Part shown: positions 50,601-63,380 of the stretch, piece by piece
Layout: every line of letters starts with the position of its first letter
Numbering within the stretch: the stretch's first letter is position 1
Source: Dillenia suffruticosa
Taxonomy: Eukaryota; Streptophyta; Magnoliopsida; Dilleniales; Dilleniaceae
Direction of reading: 5' to 3'
Assembly (NCBI GenBank): GCA_033439265.1
Contig: JAVTVX010000013.1
Span: forward strand, 188,501 to 252,500
DNA: 64,000 nt
Position numbers and translations under genes: made by a program
Notes under the pieces: generated by a model
What the model saw: the letters and a program-made list of their open reading frames with translations, nothing else
Database searches by the model: none
Told to the model about the DNA's origin: nothing

Positions 50601-53412
50601 GATGATGAAACTAGCACAAAAAGTGTTTTCAGCAGTCACTCATCTATTACAAAATAGCATAGAAACTAGAAAGTACTTTATTAGCATAATTCTACAGAAT
50701 ATTGTAGCTACCCACCAAAGCCCTCCCCACAATATATGAGCCTAAGCCTATAAGTTAGACCATCTACTAGAACAAAAACAAGCCAGAAATGTGACTGCAC
50801 AAGAAAATGTTTCAAAATACAAACATAAGGGAGATCCTCTTTCCACCTTTCTTTTCCCTCTTGAAGTTGATCTTTTGAGCAGAATGATAGAGAAAAGAGT
50901 CGATGCCAATTTGTTTTCAAGCTCGGGTGAAGAATGATGAGATTTGCATTTCTCATATTCAGTTTGCAGATGATACCATTTTCTTAGCATGATGGTAAGG
51001 CAAGCAACACAAGCAATTTGATAAACTAGCCAGATTCAACTCAATCATGATGAAAGACTTACACATTGTTGGCAAGCAAGGTGGGATCATGATTTTGCAC
51101 GCCACACAGAGATGAGCGCAATGACAAATCAATGTGTAAAGTACCCTTAATTGAAGGGCTGACCTCTAGGACCTTGCATTTCACAAATTGCCCTTCACCA
51201 TACCCAGCCAGTGGCTCTGGATCCCAGTCATCTGTAAGCTCAGTAAAGTGAACCTTACCATGGAGATGAGGACCTATTTGCACAAGCAATCCACTAATAC
51301 CCGGAAGAATCTTTGAAATTCTTCCACCAACAACATCACCTTCACATATGTAGGATGTCAAGTTATCGTCTGGAATGGAACTGTTTTCATCATCTTCTTT
51401 AGCACCTTCACCACAATGTACACCAGATAAAGGACGAAGAACCAATCGTAATGTCTTTTTCTCCTTATTAGTGCTCAAAACATAACCAGAGACAGCTTTT
51501 CCCACATTAAACCGCTTCTGAAATTCTTTAAGTTCATCAGGTTCAGATGAACTCTCAAGAAGGAAAACCTGAGCCTTTACATGTCGAGATACTGTCAACC
51601 AGATCCACTCAGAATCCACTTTACACACATAACCTGTGACATGCTGCCCTGTTGAAAACTTGAAGTCATCTATCGGAAACTTGTCCTCACCTTCACCGGT
51701 ACCTGCATAAAATTTGCAGGAAAAACTTTTATGATCAAAAATTAGAAATCAATCTTCAAAAACAACTACTTTAAGGCGACATATGGGTGCCATCACAAAA
51801 CCAACATCCAAATAGACATAATCATTAGCTCTCTCAGGAAACCTGATTGATAAAAATTGACACATTCCAAAAAAGAAGTGATCACCACGGCATATTGCAA
51901 ATCCCAAATCAGTTTTAGTAGATAAACTAATAAGAACCAATAACATAGTATAATATTCTTCAAGTGACTATATAGTTTAACAGCAGCCACACTTCCATCA
52001 ATTAGAATAGCAGCAGAATGAACTTAATTCAGTCAAAAATATACTGCCACAGATTAGATCCAACAAAATTCAATGAGTGATAGAATAAGGGATTGGAAAT
52101 AAAACTACAGAACTGAGGAAGAGAAGAAAAAAAGAGTGATCAAATAAGGAATTCGAAATAAAATTACTTTGAACTGAGGAAGAGAAGAAGAAAAGAGAGA
52201 AAATAAAAATACAGAGCTCAAAGCAAAAGCAGGGGAAAAAAAGAAAACCAAAACAAAACAAAACCACGGACAGACAAAGAAGAAGTGCAACACTGCAGGA
52301 TCTGGAAATCAAAGTTGCTGGATAAATTCCATGAATTTTTTTGGGGGTGGGGGGTGGGGGTGTTGGGGGTGTTGGGGGTGTTGACATCAGATCTCTGCTG
52401 CACCAACAACCTACTCCCTCCCCTGCTCTCTCTCAACATTGATCACAAAAATCAACCATCACAACCATGGCGTCAGTGGAAGTTACGAAGCAAAGCTTCT
52501 TTTGTTTCCCTTCTTGCTACTTAAAGTGTTGGTATGATTAAACCATTTTGCAATGCCTCTTCCTTACCATAACTGGTAATTCTTTTCAAGTAGTAAATTG
52601 CTTTTCCTATTCTATTCTTTTGTGGATCTACTTCTGTGCTTCGTAGAAAATTCAAACCAATTTCTTCTTTTTATTTCCTTTTCCAGAGATCTAGTTTGAA
52701 ACATAAGGGAGATCCCTTTTATTTCCTTCTTGCCGATTCAACCAAAAATTTTGAGCAGCAAATTTGTCAGGTTTATTCAGAATTTCACAGTTGAAAAGGT
52801 TTCTCACATTGTAAAACTGTTAAGTCAGTTATGCATACGATTCTCAGCGAACCCAGACTGAACCCTCCAATGTCCCACCTTGACCCAAATGATATCTCAG
52901 AGAGCCATATGAGAACTCAAACACACAACTAAAATCTATATGAACAAAAACATTGCAACCACACTAATGCTACAACATTGACTCAATTTAGCAAAATATC
53001 AGAAGTGTTTGAGAACATGGAAAATACTTGGGATACAACTAATAGGCAAGAAAATCAGTATGCAAATTAAATATCATACAAGACATTACCTGAAAGTATT
53101 GTAGGTCTTGTTGACAGTTCCCATTGGAAACTTTGCCTGTTTGAATGGTTAGCCTTTGCAACAATCCTTGTAGTCAATGTTTGCCCCAGTTTTAAGTTAC
53201 CAAAGGGATCTTCAACACTTCCATCACCCACCTATAAAAGTTGCAAATTGAACATATAAATTTATGTAAGGAAATAACCGAGGCAAACATAAATTTGAAA
53301 ACACAATAATAGAGTCAAGACCAGCTGATACCTCTGTTATATGAAGCCTCCCACATAAACCAACTCCAAATTTTAATCTCAACTCCAGAGGCTTTACTTC
53401 AGTTATCTGGGG

Positions 53413-53455
<43 letters not shown>

Positions 53456-56400
53456 AAATACAAGGATAAACCAAAATACAGTTATTTTTCTCTGTAATAT
53501 GAAGCCTGCCACATAAATCAAGTCCACATTGCTCCCTCTAGCCATCTTTTGTGGCTCTCGGGAATTGCACCTCTTTGGCACTTTCCCCCTTTTATTCATA
53601 ATATTTACACCTATCAAATAATTATTTTTTTCCGCAGCAGTTCATCGCTCTTGTTTACTGAAATGCCCATCTGTTTGAGGAGCTATTAAAACTTAAAAAC
53701 TACTCCAAAACTCAGCATTACTAGTGGGCACATGCCAAATATCACCCCAGAGAGAAACTGCATCCTCACTTTCTACTTTAAGAACACTGAAGACACTTCA
53801 ACCTCTTTTTATATCCTTAAAGATCATCACTCCACAAAGCCTGGGACTTCTATTCATTCTCTCTCTGTGCTCCAACCCATCCTCTACTACCACAAAATAA
53901 CTCACTTAACCATTAATCCTTGGTGTCATGTTTATGACAAGATTGTGGCTTTCTTTTGCAGATTTTCATCTGTTACCCTAGGTTGCAAGGGCAAATTGGC
54001 TTGGTGCCTCTTTCATGCGTTTTATTTCTAATCATTGAAGCAAAGAAAGAAAAAGAAAGGAGCATAAGGTTATACAAACATGTGTACCTCAGCCTGAACT
54101 AGAGATCCCACATCATAGCTAGACTTCTTTTTGGCCCTTTTTGAACTTGATGTCTCTGTAGTATCACCAAGAGCATGCAGAAGCAACAGCAATTTCCCAG
54201 CTGTTGAAGGGCTTGGAAGAGCCATAACATTGGCAGTGACCCTGAAATAATGTACAAATAGATGAGGAAATTATGTATCTTCTTCAAAAGCAAAATTGAC
54301 CAGAATTTTTCAAGATCAATATCCTAGGGTGGATGAGAATCAGAGAAGTTCACTGACTATCCAAGACATATTCATTGATATGCACCACTGAACGAACATA
54401 CACAATGTATTGCAGCATCAGAACAAATATCTAATGGCAAGCCATTAAATTCAAAATAAGATTACAACTGACACTGTTAAAAAGCTACCAAAAGAAAACA
54501 CCGGGTCATAAGAAAAAGTAACTAGCAATTATTTATGATCTAGAGGCCAGTTGTCACATGGTCATTTTAGAAGGACCAAAATATTTTAAAACAAAATATG
54601 CAACAAAAGAATGATCACCTCTGCCCATTGTAAAAATGTTTTGGGGACAATTTTTGTGTGTTGTAATCCATTGTTGAGGCATATCCAATGGCAAAATCAC
54701 ACTCTGGTATTGATAGAACCTGCATTCCACAACTTAATACTTCATAAGATGGAAAAGTATGAGGCAATTTGGTCATCTGTTTCAGTAAAAGAACAGAAAT
54801 CTTGCCAGGTAATTGTCTTTCACAATCTCCACAGTTGCATTAACTGTCTGATGCACCTGCAAATCCTTGTAAGCTTCTCTTTTGCGTGTCTGAGAGAGAA
54901 AGCCAATGGAATAGGCCCAATAAGAACAAAAAATATAGACATAACAGAAAGAAAGTAAAAAATTATCCTCCACCAGAAGAGGATTGATAACTGATACTGT
55001 CAATATGTTCTCAATGCAATGGACCGAAATAACAAAAAGCCAAAAATATCCTCCACCAGAAGAGGATTGATAACTGATACTGTCAATATGTTCTCAATGC
55101 AATGGACCGAAATAACAAAAAGCCAAAAACACACAAGAACCATTTTATCAAAGTGGGAGTACTGGGGAGCTTTATGGTCCTGTGGGCCAAAAGCTCAGGA
55201 CAGCTTTGAATTTGGAAATCTGCGGTACATAAGCTGTTTAGTACAGTGTCAGATTTCATACTAGAGTTTTGTTTAATCACATAGTTCCCCTAATTACCCA
55301 TCCAGGACAAATACAGAACAGGCCTTAAAGCACTCAGAAAATATTCACCCAGTTTATGACTATTTTCTTGTTCATCTTAAAAAGAAAGGGAAACCACTGG
55401 GATTCACCAAAAATAAGAGCAACTAATGGTTCAGAAATTGAAAGCAAAGAAAACACAAGTCTTAGGAAAACCTTTTTGAGCTTTTGGCTGGTGGAATTTT
55501 CCTCATTAAATCTTCTGACAAACTCTGGGTTCAAAGACAAATCAACAATGCGTTCTGCCATGGTAACATCAAGAACAACAGCTCGCACAATGGACCCTGT
55601 TTCTAGATGGATTCCACCCACTGCAGAAATTATTGGGCAATTAACTTTTTTCCTTTCAATGGAAAATTTTATCAAATCAACCAAGAGTATTTATCAAAAA
55701 TACTTACACTGGTGATGTGTGATGAACCCAAAAACATTATCATACTTCTCAAAGCTAATAACAACACCTGAATCCTCTACCTTTTGCACTTTTCCCTCAG
55801 CAATACTGCCAATCTGGAATGTCTCAACCCATTTCAACTCGCAACCTTCAGCATCAGCCTGCAGTTTTACTATCTGCAATACAAGGTAGGAAATATGCCA
55901 GGTGTATATATCAGCAAACTTAAGTATTCTAGAACTCTACATAACAGCAGCAATTAGCAGAGCAGCACCCATGGATACCCAACCATAAAGAGAGAGAAAC
56001 TTGAATAAAAAAAAAAAGCACAAACACACAACCCCCCTGTATTAGTAGAATTAGGTTACTGTTTGAAAGGGGCAATTCATGTATATCATTTGAATTACAT
56101 TTTTGCTAAAGATTTGGAAACTTGTTTGAGAAATACTCATATGTTATTAACACTCACTTTTAAATATTTAAATTACTTATTTGCAAAACCATACTTATCT
56201 GTAAATAAAAATGATCTAAACAATAACAAATTATAAATACTTTACTAGAATTATTTTAAAGCCATATCATATCATAGATATTGAAATTTAGCCATAAATC
56301 TGGATCTTTATTGCTTTAGTTTAGCAGATATGGGTTTTTCATCTTCTTCTCTATCCATCCCTTGGGAAGTATTAAGATATTTAAGTCTGAACAAGACTAT

Positions 56401-59400
56401 GATAAGTTTGGTTCCTAATTTGTTGGGCTTTCTCCCTTCGTTTCTTCCCTTTCACCATGTATACCACTGCTTTTTTTTTTTTAATTGTTATTCCTCCTTT
56501 CTACATTTTTGTTATCAGTTTGAAAATTAAAACTCCAATTTTACCTTTAGCTGACACTGAGGGAAACAATCTGATACTTTCTGCATTCCTCCTTTCTATA
56601 TTTTTGTTATCTGTTTGAAAATTAAAACTCCAATTTTACCTTTAGAAGATACTGAGGGAAACAATTTGATACTTTCTGCAAAGGATAAAATTACCAACTC
56701 TGCTGGGCATCTCCTGTTGGAGTCAATTGTACACGTAAGAAACTATTTTAGTCCCATTATTGCAATCTGAGACTTTAAAAGCATTTCATAATTCACAAAT
56801 CCGGCACAAGCACAGGTTAAACACTTTTGGAAATGCAGAAAAGGAATTTCAATCAAATTCAGACTGACAATAGCAATATTCTGGATGTCATGAATCCAAA
56901 TGTCCTGGATGCTTAATCAAGAGCCCAGCTCACTTGCTACCTCAAGCAGCACGAGTATATGCGAGTAGTTAAGAATCAACACCCCTTTAGGGGTTCGAAA
57001 GTAAGCCAAACAGCAAACATGCATGTGCTCCCTGAATTTTAGCCCCAACTTTACCTTCTCTTCCAACAAAAAGTAAGACTGGATGAAAGATGCGTCAGTT
57101 GAAAAGCAACTTGATTGCATCAAAGACAGTTTAATTCTTCCACTTTCTTTATCAACCTGTAATACAACGTAGATAACATTTACAGACTAAACTGAGTGAA
57201 GGTAATTTCAGAACTATGGAGATCCAACACTCACATCAAGTATGTTGCTGCGAACAGATTGTCCAACATAAAAAACTTCAGAAAGATCAGCATTCTTGTC
57301 ATCTGTGGCCTTCAAAACAATGGGGAGAAAAAGAAAATAAAAGATGAAATTATATAACACACTACTGTATTCCCTTTTTATAAGAGAAATAAGGTATTTT
57401 AGCTAGAAGAAAAAGCATATTTACCTTCTTTCTAGGACAAAACCCAGTTAAACATCCAAGAAATCGAACAAAGAAACCAGTATCAATCTTGTTGCATATG
57501 TAACCCTGGTTTAAAAGACAAGTTAAAAAGGAATTAAACCAAAGTGTGGCGATTTATCTCACAAATTATGGTAAACCCTTGCACACTATTGATAAGATGT
57601 TCCACAAAGCAAAGGGCTCAGATGGCAATAATCAGAGTAGAGAAGTTTCTTACATGTACAATCGACTGAGGGTGAATCTGGGTGATATCCAATGGAAGCT
57701 TCCCAGCAGAGCTGATAAGGGAATACTTTGCGGAAAGTACCAAATTATTTCCCTTGATATCTGCCAAAGGTGAGAGTGGAATTTTAGACAGAAGAAACAA
57801 AAGTCAGAAGGGTGTCATAACAACAAAGAAGAAACAAACAGTAGCATACATGGAGAAGGTAAGAAGAATAGAGACAAAGCCAAACAAATGAGGAATCAAA
57901 CTTAACATAATCATGTGTTAATAGTTCCCATTGGATAGATAATGAGGGTGATGAGTAACAATATAAATGTCCGCTAGAAGGAAAAGATTTGAAGCACGGA
58001 GATGGATCCAGATTTATGGAAAAATTTCAAAACTAAGTTATGATACTTCTAAAATAAAGAATCAAAGTAATTCTCCTAATATATCCGTAATGCTATAATT
58101 TTGTTATTTTTTACATTATTCTTTAAATATAAATAAGTACAGATTAGAAAATCAGTAATTCAAATATTTAAATGAACTAATAAGACTTTGAAAATGACAA
58201 GTATCCAATATCTTTCAATCAAAATAAATAAATAAATAAATAAATTCATAGACCTGGAAGACCATTCTAAAAAACCATCACCATAAATTTAGAATAAGGC
58301 AATGAAAAGAACACTGGGAAATTGCCCATTTGAATTGCACAAAGTCAATGTCAATCCATCACAAAGAATGCCACTACATGCGACTTTGAGAACTACTAGA
58401 CAACATAGAAGCCTCTAGGTTAAATCTAGCATTGGGAAGCAACATAACCAAAACCAGAACCCAAAGCAATAAAACCAGACAAATTTGGAACATTACAATC
58501 GTACACAAGTACCTAGAACCAGCAGTTGATCAAACTCATATCCAGGCTTCAAAAAATGCTTCATCAACTCAGCTTGCCCTGCACAAAATCCAAAATTAGG
58601 TAGTAACAAAACAAATAAGAATTTGGAAATCAAAAATTTTCAAAAATCAAGGGAATGAAATACCATGATGGTCTGCAAGATGCTCTAGATATATAGTCCC
58701 CATTGAGTAACCTTTTGCATTCGTATGTACAACTGTTGCACGGGAGTTTATTTGGACAACAACTCCAGAAACAAGGCCTCCCACCTTAACCATGTCAGAT
58801 TCAGAAATTCTGGGGGGAAGAAAAGGTCAAATGTTCATAAGGCCAGATACATTGACAGAAAACAATAAGCACTAAAGAGATATATAGTCATATGTTACAC
58901 ATATTTACACACACAGATATGATGAAGTAAGAGAACAATGGCAGTTTGCACAGTAGGGATATTGTTTTACTAGCATTGAATGCTGTTTTGGGGAGCGTGT
59001 GTGGGTGTGTATGTATAGCATCTAAAAGCTTTAAAGGCCAGAAAAGCAACACTATCATATAGAAGTCAACAACTTTTAAATCCAAAACAAGTTCAATAAT
59101 AACATTATGCTTCACCAGTGAACCCTAACTGAAAGACACACCCCCTCACAGTAGTTCTATTTTTCTGTAATGACATGATTATTAGTCCATCAATTGCACA
59201 ACTTTCTTTTTCACATGAAGAGTGGACATCTTTGGCCAGTTTCCACTGTAAAATGGCAACCGAGCTAAGCTTCTGGGTTTGGCAGAATTGCCCACTGCCA
59301 ATAAGAAGAGTCCACCAAGACCACCACGATTGGTCTTTCACAGTTACAGATTATTTGCCTGGTTTTTTCCATTGCTGGAGATTGAAATGAAATCCCAATT

Positions 59401-62400
59401 TTGAAGATGATTCAATCATATTAATAGCCCAATTAATAAATCAACTGAGAATAATTCCCCCAAAACTTGAAACCCTTTGGAACACTTTTCAAACAAAAAA
59501 TCAAAAGAAAATTAGCAAAAGGAACCTGTTAGATGGGGCCTGGTCATTAACTTTGTTATTGCAGGTTCTATCGTCTTGCATAACTGGATGAGAAGTAAAG
59601 AAAGATGAGCACTTCTCTATTTACAATTTGGGAGACAGATAGACAGAGAGGAGATACAGAGAGATTTAGATGTTAATTCTTGAAGGGAATTGACTGGCTG
59701 GCTTTGAGATGAGCAATCATGAATTGACCTTGAAAATTTGAGATTTCATGAGCAAGTGACAAGGACAAAAAGTGAGTAGAATGGAGAAAGGCTTAGGTGA
59801 TAGAGACACAAGAGTTGAAACCCAACACATTAGGTTGTTAATAGAACTAAATTCATCAGAAGGGCCTCTAGTGTGGCGGATGGCCAATTCAGATTTTCAT
59901 CAGCTTCCGTAATCTGAAATCAACCACCACAATGACTGATCCATTTTAGAAAATGAAAAAGAAAGAAAGAAAGAAAAAAAAGAGAGACTCGCTGATCAAT
60001 CAAAAATAAATAAATAAATAAATCAAAACAAAAACATAAAAAGTCAACCGGTTTGGCTCGGTCTGTTAGATTAGTCAATATTTTATGTGTACCACTAACA
60101 TGAACAGTTTAAAAGTCCTTAAAGAGAGGGACTGTAAATACCATGCCTCCACCAGTCCACATTTTTAGAGCTTTGGAACCAAAACTAGGCTATTATATGG
60201 TTCATAGTAAGTGATAAATAAACTAGAACATAGATCAACGGTTCATCAGAGTTTGAAATAAATTTAAGATCATTCTGTTCCCAAAGTTGAAAAATCAACT
60301 TCTCCCAGGACAATTTGCAGAACATGCATCACCATATTGAAACCAGATAAGACTAATGAACAAAGATATCAGTTACAAACTTGCCAATGCAAAAATGAAA
60401 CAAACCTCATTGGAGTCATAATGAAACTAATATTGATTCGCCGAGAAGCAGGAACAGAACTAGTAACTCTACATTTCACAACTTGTCCAACATGGTACAT
60501 CGAGCTTGCCTCAATTCCAGGTTCTAATCCAAGTTCAGATCTGCTTTGGAACAAAGACAGAAACAACAAATAAATGCAAAAACTAGTAAATTACAAGAAC
60601 TTTGCAGTCACATTGAAATTACATTTAGACATAGCTAGTGAAGGTAATCCGAGTTCATGCAACACAATCATTTTCTTAGGGGGGACTATGGAACAAATTT
60701 TCATTGTTTCAAACCCAGAAGCCCACTCATTCTGCAATTAGTTCTTAGTGGTTCCCTCTCTGCCAGTCCCTGCAAAGTGCAGCCCACTACCAATATTGCA
60801 GCTTCCATCATAAAACCACCAGTATACTGGCCTAGATTACAGTATAATCATGACTATCAATAGCAACTCTAATATCAACCAACCAATACCCATTGGCAGC
60901 AAATTGAAGTTAATGTAAAGGAGATGCATGGAAAATGACTAATAGTAGCATTCATTCATTAGTGGTAAAAGATATTTTGCAGCCAGGAAGCATGGTTGAA
61001 CAACATCTGGGGAACTAATAGAGCAGTAACCTCAAGGAATCTCAAGACTTATACTTAAGGAAAAATTTCGAATTTCATTTTTTAAGTACTATAGATATTT
61101 ATCTCATCATGCCATATCGAGACAAAAACTGATAGATGGAAAAACCAAAATGTAATTTGAATTTGGCTTTCCAGGAGCTATGTACATATCCAAGAGCTTC
61201 CAATGAACAATCTATGATTGAACATGGCCGTTACATGTATTCACCCATCCTCCTATATCTTGGCATCCTCAGAAGAGTATATTTCATATTTATTTAATCC
61301 TAGAGCCACAAACACCACGACTGACCCATCTTCAGCCTCAAAAAAGCCCAGAAAGGCAGTGTCTCTGTCAAATGTGGCCCAAACTTGCTTTGATAAACAA
61401 TCATGACAAATATCCTTTTGACATAGAAAGGACACCATCCCAACAAGTTCAAGATTATACAACAACAACAACCTATGCCTTAATCTCAAATTTTGAGGTC
61501 AGTATTTGAGAGACCAATATTGAAAAGGGGGAAAAAAAGTTAGTTTAATTTGTGCGAATTCTCCTACGCCACTCATTTTTATCAAAGACCGTCTTCTCAA
61601 CTAAACCCTTAATTATCATATCTTTACGAATAACTTACATCCAAATTTTTAACTGTTTATCTCTATATTTTACTAAATTTTCTAGATTTAAGTTCTCGAT
61701 TCTTCTAATTTGTACGTTTTTTTATTTTCATTGCACATATCCAAACCACCTTAGACGATAGATTCGCATCTTATCCACGATCGAGTTAACTCCCAACTTA
61801 TTCTGTATTTCTTCGTTTCTAATTCTATATTTTCTAGTCTTGCAACATATCCACATAAATATTCTCATTTTTGTTACAACAAAATTATGTTATTGTTTTT
61901 GTTTGGTGATCAAACACTTAGTATCACATAATAATATAGATCTTACTGCGATTCTATATAACTTTCCCTTCAAATGCAATAGTATCGTGCGAACATAAAG
62001 AACTCCGGATGCTCTTCTCCATTTCATCCAATATGTTTGAATCTTATGATTTATATCTCCATCTATATTGTCATCATTTTGAATAATGGAACCAAAATAT
62101 CTAAAACGATCACTTTTTGATACGTTTACTCTTTCTAACCTAATCGTTTCTTTATTATCCTGATAATTACCGCTAAATCTACATCTCATATATTTAGTTT
62201 TTTATCTCTTTAATCAAAATCCTCTGGATTCCAGTGTGGCCCTCCGTAACTCTAATTTAGCATTAATACCCTCCGTAGTTTCATCAACCAACACTGTATC
62301 ATTTGCAAAAAGTATATACCATGGTATTTCATCTTGAATACTTTTTTGTGATTTCATCTATCACTATTACAAAAAAGATAAGACTTAATACCAAATCTTG

Positions 62401-63380
62401 ATGGAGCCCGATGTTAATAGGGAAGCTATCGCTCGGACCCCCGCAAGTTCTTACATTGGTTATAGCTCTATCATACGTATTTCTAATAAGGTTAATATAT
62501 TTCAAGAAGATTCATTTCTTTATTAACACCCATCACAATACGTTTCTAAGAACTCTATCATACGCCTTTTCTAGATCAATGAAAACCATATGTAAGTTTC
62601 TCTTCTATACGTAAATGTCTTTATCAAATGTCTTAACAAGTGAATTGGTTCAGAGGTGGATCTTCCTGACATCATCCAAATTGATTCTGAGACACTTATC
62701 TCTAATCTTAATATATACTCTATCACTCTCTCCCATAATTTCATGGTATGGCTCATATATTTAATTCTCCTATAGTTGGAACAATCTTATATGTCACATT
62801 TATTCTTATATAGTGGTACAAGTGTGCTCTTCCTCCATGCTTGGAACATTTTCTTGGTTTGCCAAATTTTATTAAAAAGATCTGTTAGCATTACTATACC
62901 AAATTCTCCAAAACATTTCCACACTTCAATTGGAATGTCATCAAATCCTATGGATTTATTATTCTTCTTTCTCTTTAAGACCTCCTTTACTTCATAGGAA
63001 TGAATCTTACGTTTAAAATCTTTATTAATCTCTTTTACAGGTATCGCGATATTTTCTATATCTATTATACTTTTCATCGCATTTAGGGGGAAATTTTCCA
63101 TCGCATTTAGGGGGAAATTTTCCCTCAAGTTGCAACCCAATGGAACAACACATAAAAGCTGAAAGAGATAGAGAAAAAGACTAATTGAAAGTTAACTATT
63201 GACATGGAAATAAAAAGTTCAAATGTGCTTTCATTGAACCAACCTTGGAGCAAATCCTTGGACTCCATTGTAAAATCGAACAAAACATCCATGCCTTTCA
63301 ATTCTTGTTATCCATCCATGTGTAATTAATCCCTCAGTTGCATCAGCATATGAGCTAATAATATCAAGTTTCGATTTCAC
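44698..63380 (-). CDS. RRP5: rRNA biogenesis protein RRP5 (PDCD11 homologue), N-terminus outside window, 27 exons seen
   Basis: A nucleolar S1/HAT-repeat factor needed for early pre-rRNA cleavages that yield 18S and 5.8S rRNA. Exons (minus): 63244-63380, 60406-60540, 58664-58809, 58513-58578, 57654-57760, 57425-57505, 57235-57309, 57055-57156, 55708-55873, 55472-55620, 54806-54889, 54619-54719, 54088-54241, 53332-53406, 53090-53231, 51063-51702, 50120-50180, 49092-49237, 48835-49018, 48529-48627, 47674-48056, 47400-47576, 46422-46518, 46197-46352, 45882-46112, 44904-44987, 44698-44805. The joined frame has no stop over 1361 residues; the family is about 1900. About ten S1 RNA-binding folds (for example [39 protein letters not shown]) precede an acidic/basic linker (exon 47674-48056). 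HAT/TPR repeats follow ([20 protein letters not shown] to the end ESTLE). One intron is GC..AG. The gene appears functional. Confidence 0.95.
52343..52378 (+). repeat. G-rich repeat, G-quadruplex candidate
   Basis: Five G-runs (G5, G6, G5, G5, G5) separated by loops T, T, TGTT and TGTT. It lies in the RRP5 intron 51703-53089, on the strand that serves as template for RRP5. Confidence 0.85.
53416..53453 (-). repeat. (CT)n microsatellite forming an RRP5 splice-acceptor pyrimidine tract
   Basis: On the transcribed (minus) strand about 19 CT units run to within about ten bases of the acceptor TTCCCCCCAG at 53407, so the microsatellite itself serves as the polypyrimidine tract of the exon at 53332-53406. 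Confidence 0.85.
53489..53530 (-). repeat. Intronic partial copy of the neighbouring RRP5 exon
   Basis: 42 bp in the intron just upstream of the RRP5 exon at 53332-53406 match the 3' part of that exon at about 37 of 42 positions (minus strand, GTTTATGTGGGAGGCTTCAT in the exon against ATTTATGTGGCAGGCTTCAT in the copy). The copy has lost the donor: ACAGAG is followed by AAAAA instead of GTATC. Confidence 0.75.
54964..55129. repeat. Perfect 83-bp tandem duplication in an RRP5 intron
   Basis: Two identical 83-bp copies (54964-55046 and 55047-55129), starting TATCCTCCACCAGAAGAGG, in the intron between the exons at 55472-55620 and 54806-54889. The absence of differences points to a very recent event, or an assembly artefact. 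Confidence 0.92.
56491..56680. repeat. 95-bp diverged tandem duplication in an RRP5 intron
   Basis: Two copies starting TTCCTCCTTTCTA (56491-56585 and 56586-56680), with a handful of substitutions, in the intron between the exons at 57055-57156 and 55708-55873. Confidence 0.85.
61455..63140 (-). mobile_element. 5'-truncated, degenerate LINE (RTE-type non-LTR retrotransposon) in an RRP5 intron
   Basis: Read leftward, in the same direction as RRP5. Reverse-transcriptase fingers lie at 63120-62787 ([17 protein letters not shown], then [17 protein letters not shown]). LEKAYDR follows near 62565, and the catalytic FADD box appears as FAND near 62310. Thumb and C-terminal segments follow at 62189-61890 ([19 protein letters not shown]) and 61830-61735 ([15 protein letters not shown]). 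The 3' end near 61455-61495 reads CTCAAAATTTGAGATTAAGG and then a (GTT)n tail. Several frameshifts and stops separate the pieces, and the endonuclease half is absent, so it is inactive. A 22-bp duplication (GGAAAATTTCCCCCTAAATGCGA-like) sits at its 5' edge (63079-63120). Confidence 0.88.

Noticed and set aside
61253..61489. 78-residue minus-strand frame between the LINE and RRP5 exon 60406-60540
   Set aside because: It overlaps the LINE 3' tail and does not match RRP5; no splice sites keep the frame.
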